DNA from: Hydractinia symbiolongicarpus
Taxonomy: Eukaryota > Cnidaria > Hydrozoa > Anthoathecata > Hydractiniidae
NCBI RefSeq assembly: GCF_029227915.1
Contig: NC_079882.1
Span: 15,574,501 to 15,638,500 of the forward strand
Direction: 5' to 3'
Length of the DNA: 64,000 bases
Positions 8,201-20,520 of the stretch are shown here, piece after piece. Within the stretch, counting starts at the first letter, position 1. The number at the start of each line of letters is the position of its first letter. The translations under genes and the position numbers were made by a program. The notes beneath the pieces are model-generated. The model worked only from the letters and a program-made list of their open reading frames with translations, ran no database searches and had not been told where the DNA came from.

Positions 8201-10313
8201 ATGAAAACGACTTGGGACGTTGTAGCGCATTGAAATTGGAAGGAGTAGGCCAATGGTAACCTGCGCAGACCGGTGAAACCACGTGATTTACGTGTGAGGC
8301 CTTTATTAGACTGCAAAAGGCCATATTACAGCCTTTATAGGACTGTGCACGTAGTTAAGAGTGTTCTAAGGCAACTTCGCCAATGAAAACGACTTGGGAC
8401 GTTGTAGCACATTGAGATTGTGAGGACTAGGCCAATGGTAACCTGCGCAGGCAGATGGAACCACGTGATTTACATGTGAGGCCTTTATTAGACTGCATAA
8501 GGCCATATTACAGCCTTTATAGGACTGTGCACGTAGTTAAGAGTGTTGTAAAGCAATGGCGCTAATGAAAACGACTTGGGACGTTGTAGCACATGGAGAC
8601 TGGAAGGACTAGACCAATGGTAACCTGCCCAGGCAGGTGAAACCACGTGATTTATGTATGAAGCCTTTACTAGACTGCAAAAGGCCAAATTACAGCCTTT
8701 TTAGGACTGTGCACGTAGTTAAGAGTGTTGTAAGGCAACGGCGCTAATGAAAACGACTTGGGACGTTGTAGCGCATTGAAATTGGAAGGACTAGGCCAAT
8801 GGTAACCTGCGCAGACCGGTGAAACCACGTGATTTACGTGTGAGGCCTTTATTAGACTGCAAAAGGCCATATTACAGCCTTTATAGGACTGTACACGCAA
8901 GAGTTAAGAGTGTTGTAAAGCAATGGCGCTAATGAAAACGACTTGGGACGTTGTAGCGCAATGAGACTGTAAGGACTAGGCCAATGGTAACCTACGCAGA
9001 CAGGTGAAACCACGTGATTTACGTGTGAGGCCTTTATTAGACTGCAAAAGGCCATATTACAGCCTTTATAGGACTGTGCACGTAGTTAAGAGTGTTGTAA
9101 AGCAAAAGCGCTAATGAAAACGACTTGGCAGGTTGTAGCGCATTGAGACTGGAACGACTAGTCCAATGGTAACCTGCACAGGCAGATGGAACCACGTGAT
9201 TTACGTGTGAGGCCTCTATTAGACTGCAAAAAGCCAAATTACAGCCTTTATAGGACTGTGCACGTAATTAAGAGTGTTGTAAGGCAACAGCGCTAATGAA
9301 AACGACTTGGGACGTTGTAGCGCATTGAGACTGGAACGACTAGTCCAATGGTAACCTGCACAGGCAGATGGAACCACGTGATTTACGTGTGAGGCCTTTA
9401 TTAGACTGCAAAAGGCCATAATACAGCCTTTATAGAACTGTGGACGTAGTTAAGAGTGTTGTAAGGCAACGGCGCTAATGAAAACGACTTGGGACGTTGT
9501 AGCGCATTGAGACTGAAAGGACTAGGTCAATGGTGACCTGCGCAGACCGGTGAAACCACGTGATTAACGTGTAGGGCCTTTATTAGACTGCAAAGGGCCA
9601 TATTACAGCCCTTATAGGACTGTGCACGTAGTTAAGAGAGTTCTAAGGCAACTTCGCCAATGAAAACGACTTGGGACGTTGTAGCGCATTGAGACTGTAA
9701 GGACTTGGCCAATGGTAACCTGCGCAGAGAGGTGAAACCACGTGATTTACGTGTGAGGCCTTTATTAGACTGCAAAAGGCCATATTACAGCCTTTATAGG
9801 ACTGTGCACGTAGTTAAGAGTGTTGTAAGGCAACGGCGCTAATGAAAACGACTTGGGACGTTGTAGCGCATTGAAATTGGAAGGACTAGGCCAATGGTAA
9901 CCTGCGCAGACCGGTGAAACCACGTGATTTACGTGTGAGGCCTTTATTAGACTGCAAAAGGCCATATTACAGCCTTTATAGGACTGTGCAGGTAAGAGTT
10001 CAGAGTGTTGTAAAGAAATGGCGCTAATGAAAACGACTTGGGACGTTGTTGCGCATTGAGACTGTAAGGACTAGGCCAATGGTAACAAACGCAGTCAGGT
10101 GAAACCACGTGATTTCCGTGTGAGGCCTATATTAGACTGCAAAAGGCCATATTACAGCCTTTATAGGACTGTGCACGTAGTTAAGAGTGTTGTAAAGCAA
10201 CGGCGCCAGTGAAAACGACTTGGGACGTTGTAGCGCATTGAGACTGTAAGGACTAGGCCAATGGTAACCCGCGCAGACAGGTGGAACCACGTGATTTACG
10301 TGTGAGGCCTCTA
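5282..10313 (+). repeat. 5032 bp, 28-monomer segment, copy 2
   Basis: This is a tandem copy of 250-5281 with the same monomer order, including the 109 bp truncated unit (5828-5936) and all three 185 bp units (7393, 8852, 9947). I noticed only two base differences: C at 1395 against G at 6427, and A at 5063 against T at 10095. The copy ends near 10314, where a G-type monomer appears instead of A. Such high identity over 5 kb indicates a very recent duplication, or a collapse/duplication error in assembly. Confidence 0.95.
5828..5936 (+). repeat. Truncated monomer, 109 bp (second copy)
   Basis: It has the same TATAGGAAATTGG junction as the unit at 796-904 and the same neighbours (C before, B after). 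It marks the large duplication, because the deletion arose once and was copied with the segment. Confidence 0.95.
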
Positions 10314-11403
10314 TTAGACTGCAAAAGGCCAAATTACAGCTTTTATAGGACTGTGCACGTAGTTAAGAGTGTTGTAAGGCAACAGCGCTAATGAAAACGA
10401 CTTGGGACGTTGTAGCGCATTGAGACTGGAACGACTAGTCCAATGGTAACCTGCACAGGCAGATGGAACCACGTGATTTACGTGTGAGGACTTTATTAGA
10501 CTGCAAAAGGCCATATTACAGCCTTTATAGGACTGTGCACGTAGTTAAGAGTGTTGTAAGGCAACGGCGCTAATGAAAACTACTTGAGACGTTGTAGCAC
10601 ATTGAAACTGGAAGGACTAGGCCAATGGTAACCTGCGCAGACCGGTGAAACCACGTGATTTACGTGTGAGGCCTTTATTAGAATGCAAAAGGCCATATTA
10701 CAGCCTTTATAGGACTGTGCACGTAGGTAAGAGTGTTGTAAGGCAACGGCGCTAATGAAAACGACTTGGGACGTTGTAGCGCATTGAGACTGGAAGGACT
10801 AGGTCAATGGTGACCTGCGCAGACCGGTGAAACCACGTGATTAACGTGTGAGGCCTTTATTAGACTGCAAAGGGCCATATTACAGCCTTTGTAGGACTGT
10901 GCTCGTAGTTAAGAGTGTTGTAAGGCAACGGCGCTAATGAAAACGACTTGAAACGTTGTAGCGCATTGAGACTGAAAGAACAAGGTCAATGGTGACCTGC
11001 GCAGACCGGTTAAACCACGTGATTAACGTGTGAGGCCTTTATTAGACTGCAAAGGGCCATATTACAGCCTTTGTAGGCTGTGCTCGTAGTTGAGAGTGTT
11101 ATAAGGCAACGGCGCTAATGAAAACGACTTGGGACGTTGTAGCGCATTGAGACTGAAAGGACAAGGTCAATGGTAACCTGTGCAGACCGGTGAAACCACG
11201 TGATTAACGTGTGAGGCCTTTATTAGACTGCAAAGGGCCATATTACAGCCTTTATAGGACTGTGCACGTAGTTAAGAGTGTTCTAAGGCAACTTTGCCAA
11301 TGAAACAACTTGGGACGTTGTAGCGCATTGAGACTGTAAGGACTAGGCCAATGGTAACCTACGCAGACAGGTGAAACCACGTGATTTACGTGTGAGGCCT
11401 TTA
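10314..11403 (+). repeat. Junction zone of divergent monomers (G M I2 I3 I3 N)
   Basis: These six monomers separate the 5032 bp duplication from the 16-18 monomer HOR block. The two at 10860 and 11042 are unusual: they read GTGCTCGTAG instead of GTGCACGTAG, CCTTTGTAGG, and GAACAAGGTC or GGACAAGGTC. The 11042 unit lost 1 bp (TAGGCTGTGC). The I3 combination is not repeated elsewhere in the window, so this zone was not recently amplified. Confidence 0.88.
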
Positions 11404-12498
11404 TAAGACTGCAAAAGGCCATATTACAGCCTTTATAGGACTGTGCAGGTAGTTAAGAGTGTTCTAAGGCCACGGCGCTAAGGAAAACCACTTGGAACGT
11501 TGTAGTGCATTCAGATTGGAAGGAATAGTCCAATGGTAACCTGTGCAGGCAGATGGAACCACGTGATTTACGTGTGAGGACTTTATTAGACTGCAAAAGG
11601 CCATATTACAGCCTTTATAGGACAGTGCACGTAGTTAAGGGTGTCTTAAGGCAACGGCGCTAATGAAAACTACTTGAGACGTTGTAGCACATTGAAACTG
11701 GAAGGACTAGGCCAATGGTAACCTGCGCAGACCGGTGAAACCACGTGATTTACGTGTGAGGCCTTTATTAGACTGCAAAAGGCCATATTACAGCCTTTAT
11801 AGGACTGTGCACGTAGTTAAGACTGTTGTAAAGCAACAGCCTTACTGAAAACGACTTGGGAGGTTGTAGCGCATTGAGACTGGAACGACTAGTCCAATGG
11901 TAACCTGCACAGGCAGATGGAACCACGTGATTTACGTGTGAGGCCTTTATTAGACTGCAAAAGGCCATATTACAGCCTTTATAGGACTGTGCACGTAGTT
12001 AAGAGTGTTCTAAGGCAACTTCGCCAATGAAAACGACTTGGGACGTTGTAGCACATTGAGACTGTGAGGACTAGGCCAATGGTAACCTGCGCAGACAGGT
12101 GAAACCACGTGATTTACGTATGAAGCCTTTACTAGACTGCAAAAGGCCAAATTACAGCCTTTATAGGACTGTGCACGTAGTTAAGAGTGTTGTAAGGCAA
12201 CGGCGCTAAGGAAAACGACTTGGGACGTTGTAGCGCATTGAAATTGGAAGGACTAGGCCAATGGTAACCTGCGCAGACCGGTGAAACCACGTGATTTACG
12301 TGTGAGGCCTTTATTAGACTGCAAAGGGCCATTTTACAGCCTTTATAGGACTGTGCAAGTAAGAGTTAAGAGTGTTGTAAAGCAATTGCGCTAATGAAAA
12401 CGACTTGGGACGTTGTAGCACATTGAGACTGTAAGGACTAGGCCAATGGTAACCTCCGCAGACAGGTGAAACAACGTGATTTACGTGTGAGGCCTTTA

Positions 12499-12680
12499 TT
12501 AGACTGCAAAAGGCCATATTACAGCCTTTATAGGACTGTGCACGTAGTTAAGAGTGTTGTAAAGCAACGGCGCCAATGAAAACGACTTGGGACGTTGTAG
12601 CGCATTGAGACTGTAAGGACTAGGCCAATGGTAACCTGCGCAGACAGGTGAAACCAGGTGATTTACGTGTGAGGCCTTTA
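12499..12680 (+). repeat. Subfamily J monomer (representative)
   Basis: Diagnostic features are GTAAAGCAACGGCGCC, GACTGTAAGGACTAGG and, in this block, AAACCAGGTGATTT, where CACGTG has become CAGGTG. J usually follows E. Variants are J' (GGCGCCAGTG; 5100, 20339, 23620, 27447) and J'' (GGCTCCAATG; 26898, 30724, 37102, 54923). Confidence 0.86.
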
Positions 12681-12862
12681 TTAGACTGCAAAAGGCCATA
12701 TTACAGCCTTTATAGGACTGTGCACGTAGTTAAGAGTGTTGTAAAGCAAAAGCGCTAATGAAAACGACTTGGGACGTTGTAGCGCATTGAGACTGGAACG
12801 ACTAGTCCAATGGTAACCTGCACAGGCAGATGGAACCACGTGATTTACGTGTGAGGCCTTTA
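12681..12862 (+). repeat. F/G chimeric monomer
   Basis: The head and centre are F (GTAAAGCAAAAGCGC). From CTTGGGACGTTG on it reads as G, and the next monomer has the CCATAATAC head that normally follows G. One monomer was lost in register, turning a 17-monomer unit into 16. Confidence 0.85.
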
Positions 12863-14321
12863 TTAGACTGCAAAAGGCCATAATACAGCCTTTATAGGAC
12901 TGTGGACGTAGTTAAGAGTGTTGTAAGGCAAAGGCGCTAATGAAAACGACTTGGGACGTTGTAGCGCATTGAGACTGAAAGGACTAGGTCAATGGTGACC
13001 TGCGCAGACCGGTGAAACCACGTGATTAACGTGTAGGGCCTTTATTAGACTGCAAAGGGCCATATTACAGCCCTTATAGGACTGTGTACGTAGTTAAGAG
13101 AGTTCTAAGGCAACTTCGCCAATGAAAACGACTTGGGACGTTGTAGCGCATTGAGACTGTAAGGACTTGGCCAATGGTAACCTGCGCAGAGAGGTGAAAC
13201 CACGTGATTTACGTGTGAGGCCTTTATTAGACTGCAAAAGGCCATATTACAGCCTTTATAGGACTGTGCACGTAGTTAAGAGTGTTGTAAGGCAACGGCG
13301 CTAATGAAAACGACTTGGGACGTTGTAGCGCATTGAAATTGAAAGGACTAGACCAATGGTAACCTGCGCAGACCGGTGAAACCACGTGATTTACGTGTGA
13401 GGCCTTTATTAGACTGCAAAAGGCCATATTACAGCCTTTATAGGACTGTGCACGTAGTTAAGAGTGTTGTAAGGCAACGGCGCTAATGAAAACGACTTGG
13501 GACGTTGTAGCGCATTGAGATTGTGAGGACTAGGCCAATGGTAACCTGCGCAGACAGGTGAAACCACGTGATTTACGTGTGAGGCCTTTATTAGACTGCA
13601 AAAGGCCATATTACAGCCTTTATAGGACTGTGCACGTAGTTAAGAGTGTTGTAAGGCAACTTCGCTAATGAAAAGGACTTGGGACGTTGTAGTGCATTGA
13701 GACTGGAAGGAATAGGCCAATGGTAACCTGCGCAGGCAGATGGAACCACGTGATTTACATGTGAGGCCTTTATTAGACTGCAAAAGGCCATATTACAGCC
13801 TTTATAGGACTGTGCACGTAGTTAAGAGTGTTGTAAAGCAATGGCGCTAATGAAAACGACTTGGGACGTTGTAGCACATGGAGACTGGAAGGACTAGACC
13901 AATGGTAACCTGCCCAGGCAGGTGAAACCACGTGATTTATGTATGAAGCCTTTACTAGACTGCAAAAGGCCAAATTACAGCCTTTTTAGGACTGTGCACG
14001 TAGTTAAGAGTGTTGTAAGGCAACGGCGCTAATGAAAACGACTTGGGACGTTGTAGCGCATTGAAATTGGAAGGACTAGGCCAATGGTAACCTGCGCAGA
14101 CCGGTGAAACCACGTGATTTACGTGTTAGGCCTTTAGTAGACTGCAAAAGGCCATATTACAGCCTTTATAGGACTGTACACGCAAGAGTTAAGAGTGTTG
14201 TAAAGCAATGGCGCTAATGAAAACGACTTGGGACGTTGTAGCGCATTGAGACTGTAAGGACTAGGCCAATGGTAACCTACGCAGACAGGTGAAACAACCT
14301 GATTTACGTGTGAGGCCTTTA

Positions 14322-14503
14322 TTAGACTGCAAAAGGCCATATTACAGCCTTTATAGGACTGTGCAGGTAGTTAAGAGTGTTCTAAGGCCACGGCGCTAAG
14401 GAAAACCACTTGGAACGTTGTAGTGCATTCAGATTGGAAGGAATAGTCCAATGGTAACCTGTGCAGGCAGATGGAACCACGTGATTTACGTGTGAGGACT
14501 TTA
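14322..14503 (+). repeat. Subfamily L monomer (representative)
   Basis: Diagnostic features are GTGCAGGTAGTTAAGAG, AAGGCCACGGCGCTAAGG, AAAACCACTTGGAACG and GCATTCAGATTGG. GTGCAC is lost in this subfamily. A later form has CTTGGATCG and GCATTGAGACTGG and often AAAGGCTATATTAC (30906, 37284, 43109, 52739, 55105). It is repeated at high frequency right of 52 kb. Confidence 0.88.
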
Positions 14504-14685
14504 TTAGACTGCAAAAGGCCATATTACAGCCTTTATAGGACAGTGCACGTAGTTAAGGGTGTCTTAAGGCAACGGCGCTAATGAAAACTACTTGAGACGT
14601 TGTAGCACATTGAAACTGGAAGGACTAGGCCAATGGTAACCTGCGCAGACCGGTGAAACCACGTGATTTACGTGTGAGGCCTTTA
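14504..14685 (+). repeat. Subfamily M monomer (representative)
   Basis: Diagnostic features are GGACAGTGCACG, AAGGGTGTCTTAAGG, AAAACTACTTGAGACG and CATTGAAACTGG. M lies next to L almost everywhere (M-L-M at 23984-24529, 27811-28355, 38015-38560 and 40380-40925). A late relative M' at 57801, 60316 and 62467 keeps GGGTGTCTTAAGG but has CGACTTGGGACG. Confidence 0.87.
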
Positions 14686-14867
14686 TTAGACTGCAAAAGG
14701 CCATATTACAGCCTTTATAGGACTGTGCACGTAGTTAAGAGTGTTGTAAAGCAACAGCCTTAATGAAAACGACTTGGGAGGTTGTAGCGCATTGAGACTG
14801 GAACGACTAGTCCAATGGTAACCTGCACAGGCAGATGGAACCACGTGATTTACGTGTGAGGCCTTTA
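14686..14867 (+). repeat. Subfamily K monomer (representative)
   Basis: Diagnostic features are GCAACAGCCTTAATG and GGGAGGTTGTAGCGC. A later form has GCGAATTAAGACTGG and a head reading CCATATTATAGCC with TATGGGACTG (31088, 37466, 43291, 50206, 57983, 60498, 62649). Patches of K sequence also occur inside other subfamilies near 32424 and 32791. Confidence 0.86.
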
Positions 14868-17421
14868 TTAGACTGCAAAAGGCCATATTAAAGCCTTTAT
14901 AGGACTGTGCACGTAGTTAAGAGTGTTCTAAGGCAACTTCGCCAATGAAAACGACTTGGGACGTTGTAGCACATTGAGACTGTGAGGACTAGGCCAATGG
15001 TAACCTGCGCAGACAGGTGAAACCACGTGATTTACGTATGAAGCCTTTACTAGACTGCAAAAGGCCAAATTACAGCCTTTATAGGACTGTGCACGTAGTT
15101 AAGAGTGTTGTAAGGCAACGGCGCTAATGAAAACGACTTGGGACGTTGTAGCGCATTGAAATTGGAAGGACTAGGCCAATGGTAACCTGCGCAGACCGGT
15201 GAAACCACGTGATTTACGTGTGAGGCCTTTATTAGACTGCAAAGGGCCATATTACAGCCTTTATAGGACTGTGCAAGTAAGAGTTAAGAGTGTTGTAAAG
15301 CAATGGCACTAATGAAAACGACTTGGGACGTTGTAGCGCATTGAGACTGTAAGGACTAGGCCAATGGTAACCTACGCAGACAGGTGAAACAACGTGATTT
15401 ACGTGTGAGGCCTTTATTAGACTGCAAAAGGCCATATTACAGCCTTCATAGGACTGTGCACGTAGTTAAGAGTGTTGTAAAGCAACGGCGCCAATGAAAA
15501 CGACTTGGGACGTTGTAGCGCATTGAGACTGTAAGGACTAGGCCAATGGTAACCTGCGCAGACAGGTGAAACCAGGTGATTTACGTGTGAGGCCTTTATT
15601 AGACTGCAAAAGGCCATATTACAGCCTTTATAGGACTGTGCACGTAGTTAAGAGTGTTGTAAAGCAAAAGCGCTAATGAAAACGACTTGGCAGGTTGTAG
15701 CGCATTGAGACTGGAACGACTAGTGCAATGGTAACCTGCACAGGCAGATGGAACCACGTGATTTACGTGTGAGGCCTCTATTAGACTGCAAAAAGCCAAA
15801 TTACAGCCTTTATAGGACTGTGCACGTAGTTAAGAGTGTTGTAAGGCAACAGCGCTAATGAAAACGACTTGGGACGTTGTAGCGCATTGAGACTGGAACG
15901 ACTAGTCCAATGGTAACCTGCACAGGCAGATGGAACCACGTGATTTACGTGTGAGGCCTTTATTAGACTGCAAAAGGCCATAATACAGCCTTTATAGGAC
16001 TGTGGACGTAGTTAAGAGTGTTGTAAGGCAACGGCGCTAATGAAAACGACTTGGGACGTTGTAGCGCATTGAGACTGAAAGGACTAGGTCAATGGTGACC
16101 TGCGCAGACCGGTGAAACCACGTGATTAACGTGTAGGGCCTTTATTAGACTGCAAAGGGCCATATTACAGCCCTTATAGGACTGTGTACGTAGTTAAGAG
16201 AGTTCTAAGGCAACTTCGCCAATGAAAACGACTTGGGACGTTGTAGCGCATTGAGACTGTAAGGACTTGGCCAATGGTAACCTGCGCAGAGAGGTGAAAC
16301 CACGTGATTTACGTGTGAGGCCTTTATTAGACTGCAAAAGGCCATATTACAGCCTTTATAGGACTGTGCACGTAGTTAAGAGTGTTGTAAGGCAACGGCG
16401 CTAATGAAAACGACTTGGGACGTTGTAGCGCATTGAAATTGGAAGGACTAGACCAATGGTAACCTGCGCAGACCGGTGAAACCACGTGATTTACGTGTGA
16501 GGCCTTTATTAGACTGCAAAAGGCCATATTACAGCCTTTATAGGACTGTGCACGTAGTTAAGAGTGTTCTAAGGCAACTTCGCAAATGAAAACGACTTGG
16601 GACGTTGTAGCACATTGAGATTGTGAGGACTAGGCCAATGGTAACCTGCGCAGACAAGTGAAACCACGTGATTTACGTGTGAGGCCTTTATTAGACTGCA
16701 AAAGGCCATATTACAGCTTTTATAGGACTGTGCACGTAGTTAAGAGTGTTGTAAGGCAACTTCGCTAATGAAAAGGACTTGGGACGTTGTAGTGCATTGA
16801 GACTGGAAGGAATAGTCCAATGGTAACCTGCGCAGGCAGATGGAACCACGTGATTTACATGTGAGGCCTTTATTAGACTGCAAAAGGCCATATTACAGCC
16901 TTTATAGGACTGTGCACGTAGTTAAGAGTGTTGTAAAGCAATGGCGCTAATGAAAACGACTTGGGACGTTGTAGCACATGGAGACTGGAAGGACTAGACC
17001 AATGGTAACCTGCCCAGGCAGGTGAAACCACGTGATTTATGTATGAAGCCTTTACTAGACTGCAAAAGGCCAAATTACAGCCTTTTTAGGACTGTGCACG
17101 TAGTTAAGAGTGTTGTAAGGCAACGGCGCTAATGAAAACGACTTGGGACGTTGTAGCGCATTGAAATTGGAAGGACTAGGCCAATGGTAACCTGCGCACA
17201 CCGGTGAAACCACGTGATTTACGTGTGAGGCCTTTAGTAGACTGCAAAAGGCCATATTACAGCCTTTATAGGACTGTACACGCAAGAGTTAAGAGTGTTG
17301 TAAAGCAATGGCGCTAATGAAAACGACTTGGGACGTTGTAGCGCATTGAGACTGTGAGGACTAGGCCAATGGTAACCTACGCAGACAGGTGAAACAACGT
17401 GATTTACGTGTGAGGCCTTTA

Positions 17422-20400
17422 TTAGACTGCAAAAGGCCATATTACAGCCTTTATAGGACTGTGCACGTAGTTAAGAGTGTTGTAAAGCAACGGCGCCAAT
17501 GATAACGACTTGGGACGTTGTAGCGCATTGAGACTGTAAGGACTAGGCCAATGGTAACCTGCGCAGACAGGTGAAACCAGGTGATTTACGTGTGAGGCTT
17601 TTATTAGACTGCAAAAGGCCATATTACAGCCTTTATAGGACTGTGCACGTAGTTAAGAGTGTTGTAAAGCAAAAGCGCTAATGAAAACGACTTGGCAGGT
17701 TGTAGCGCATTGAGACTGGAACGACTAGTCCAATGGTAACCTGCACAGGCAGATGGAACCACGTGATTTACGTGTGAGGCCTCTATTAGACTGCAAAAAG
17801 CCAAATTACAGCCTTTATAGGACTGTGCACGTAGTTAAGAGTGTTGTAAGGCAACAGCGCTAATGAAAACGACTTGGGACGTTGTAGCGCATTGAGACTG
17901 GAACGACTAGTCCAATGGTAACCTGCACAGGCAGATGGAACCACGTGATTTACGTGTGAGGCCTTTATTAGACTGCAAAAGGCCATAATACAGCCTTTAT
18001 AGAACTGTGGACGTAGTTAAGAGTGTTGTAAGGCAACGGCGCTAATGAAAACGACTTGGGACGTTGTAGCGCATTGAGACTGAAAGGACTAGGTCAATGG
18101 TGACCTGCGCAGACCGGTGAAACCACGTGATTAACGTGTAGGGCCTTTATTAGACTGCAAAGGGCCATATTACAGCCTTTATAGGACTGTGCACGTAGTT
18201 AAGAGTGTTCTAAGGCAACTTCGCCAATGAAACAACTTGGGACGTTGTAGCGCATTGAGACTGTAAGGACTAGGCCAATGGTAACCTACGCAGACAGGTG
18301 AAACCACGTGATTTACGTGTGAGGCCTTTATTAGACTGCAAAAGGCCATATTACAGCCTTTATAGGACTGTGCAGGTAGTTAAGAGTGTTCTAAGGCCAC
18401 GGCGCTAAGGAAAACCACTTGGAACGTTGTAGTGCATTCAGATTGGAAGGAATAGTCCAATGGTAACCTGTGCAGGCAGATGGAACCACGTGATTTACGT
18501 GTGAGGACTATATTAGACTGCAAAAGGCCATATTACAGCCTTTATAGGACAGTGCACGTAGTTAAGGGTGTCTTAAGGCAACGGCGCTAATGAAAACTAC
18601 TTGAGACGTTGTAGCACATTGAAACTGGAAGGACTAGGCCAATGGTAACCTGCGCAGACAGGTGAAACCACGTGATTTACGTATGAAGCCTTTACTAGAC
18701 TGCAAAAGGCCAAATTACAGCCTTTATAGGACTGTGCACGTAGTTAAGAGTGTTGTAAGGCAACGGCGCTAATGAAAACGACTTGGGACGTTGTAGCGCA
18801 TTGAAATTGGAAGGACTAGGCCAATGGTAACCTGCGCAGACAGGTGAAACCACGTGATTTACGTATGAAGCCTTTACTAGACTGCAAAAGGCCAAATTAC
18901 AGCCTTTATAGGACTGTGCACGTAGTTAAGAGTGTTGTAAGGCAACGGCGCTAATGAAAACGACTTGGGACGTTGTAGCGCATTGAAATTGGAAGGACTA
19001 GGCCAATGGTAACCTGCGCAGACCGGTGAAACCACGTGATTTACGTGTGAGGCCTTTATTAGACTGCAAAGGGCCATATTACAGCCTTTATAGGACTGTG
19101 CAAGTAAGAGTTAAGAGTGTTGTAAAGCAATGGCGCTAATGAAAACAACTTGGGACGTTGTAGCGCATTGAGACTGTAAGGACTAGGCCAATGGTAACCT
19201 ACGCAGACAGGTGAAACAACGTGATTTACGTGTGAGGCCTTTATTAGACTGCAAAAGGCCATATTACAGCCTTTATAGGACTGTGCACGTAGTTAAGAGT
19301 GTTGTAAAGCAACGGCGCCAATGAAAATGACTTGGGACGTTGTAGCGCATTGAGACTGTAAGGACTAGGCCAATGGTAACCTGCGCAGACAGGTGAAACC
19401 AGGTGATTTACGTGTGAGGCCTTTATTAGACTGCAAAAGGCCATATTACAGCCTTTATAGGACTGTGCACGTAGTTAAGAGTGTTGTAAAGCAAAAGCGC
19501 TAATGAAAACGACTTGGCAGGTTGTAGCGCATTGAGACTGGAACGACTAGTCCAATGGTAACCTGCACAGGCAGATGGAACCACGTGATTTACGTGTGAG
19601 GCCTCTATTAGACTGCAAAAAGCCAAATTACAGCCTTTATAGGACTGTGCACGTAGTTAAGAGTGTTGTAAGGCAACAGCGCTAATGAAAACGACTTGGG
19701 ACGTTGTAGCGCATTGAGACTGGAACGACTAGTCCAATGGTAACCTGCACAGGCAGATGGAACCACGTGATTTACGTGTGAGGCCTTCATTAGACTGCAA
19801 ATGGCCATAATACAGCCTTTATAGGACTGTGGACGTAGTTAAGAGTGTTGTAAGGCAACGGCGCTAATGAAAACGACTTGGGACGTTGTAGCGCATTGAG
19901 ACTGAAAGGACTAGGTCAATGGTGACCTGCGCAGACCGGTGAAACCACGTGATTAACGTGTAGGGCCTTTATTAGACTGCAAAGGGCCATATTACAGCCC
20001 TTATAGGACTGTGTACGTAGTTAAGAGTGTTGTAAGGCAACGGCGCTAATGAAAACGACTTGGGACGTTGTAGCGCATTGAAATTGGAAGGACTAGACCA
20101 ATGGTAACCTGCGCAGACCGGTGAAACCACGTGATTTACGTGTGAGGCCTTTATTAGACTGCAAAAGGCCATATTACAGCCTTTATAGGACTGTGCACGT
20201 AAGAGTTAAGAGTGTTGTAAAGAAATGGCGCTAATGAAAACGACTTGGGACGTTGTAGCGCATTGAGACTGTAAGGACTAGGCCAATGGTAACATACGCA
20301 GACAGGTGAAACCACGTGATTTCCGTGTGAGGCCTATATTAGACTGGAAAAGGCCATATTACAGCCTTTATAGGACTGTGCACGTAGTTAAGAGTGTTGT

Positions 20401-20520
20401 AAAGCAACGGCGCCAGTGAAAACGACTTGGGACGTTGTAGCGCATTGAGACTGTGAGGACTAGGCCAATGGTAACCTACGCAGACAGGTGAAACAACGTG
20501 ATTTACGTGTGAGGCCTTTA
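17422..20520 (+). repeat. 17-monomer HOR unit, 3099 bp
   Basis: The order is J F G I N L M A A E J F G I A' E' J'. The length is 17x182 plus two 3 bp insertions minus one 1 bp deletion. J-F-G-I occurs twice, so the unit looks like a fusion of two shorter HORs. The monomer at 18513 is M in its centre but has a B2-like tail (CAGACAGGTG, GTATGAAG), which accounts for the missing K and B2. Confidence 0.9.
18150..18330 (+). repeat. Subfamily N monomer, 181 bp (representative)
   Basis: It has TTCTAAGGCAACTTCGCC, then AATGAAACAACTTGGG in place of AATGAAAACGACTTGGG, giving a net loss of 1 bp. Copies are at 11223 (with ACTTTGCC), 18150 and 21249. Each is followed by L, so N-L marks one point of the 16-18 monomer unit. 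Confidence 0.86.

Larger units (their letters stand above)
11404..14321 (+). repeat. 16-monomer HOR unit, 2918 bp
   Basis: The order is L M K B2 A E J F/G I H A B C D A E. The length is 14x182 + 2x185. It differs from the next unit by one monomer: F and G are fused at 12681-12862 (F head GCAAAAGCGC, then G-like GGGACG and the following CCATAATAC). The first monomer starts with a mutated anchor (TAAGACTGC at 11404). Confidence 0.9.
14322..17421 (+). repeat. 17-monomer HOR unit, 3100 bp
   Basis: The order is L M K B2 A E J F G I H A B C D A E. It aligns with 11404-14321 at 2918 bp spacing on the left of the F/G fusion and 3100 bp on the right. This is the unit that retains both F and G. It contains 185 bp monomers at 15232 and 17237. 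Confidence 0.91.
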
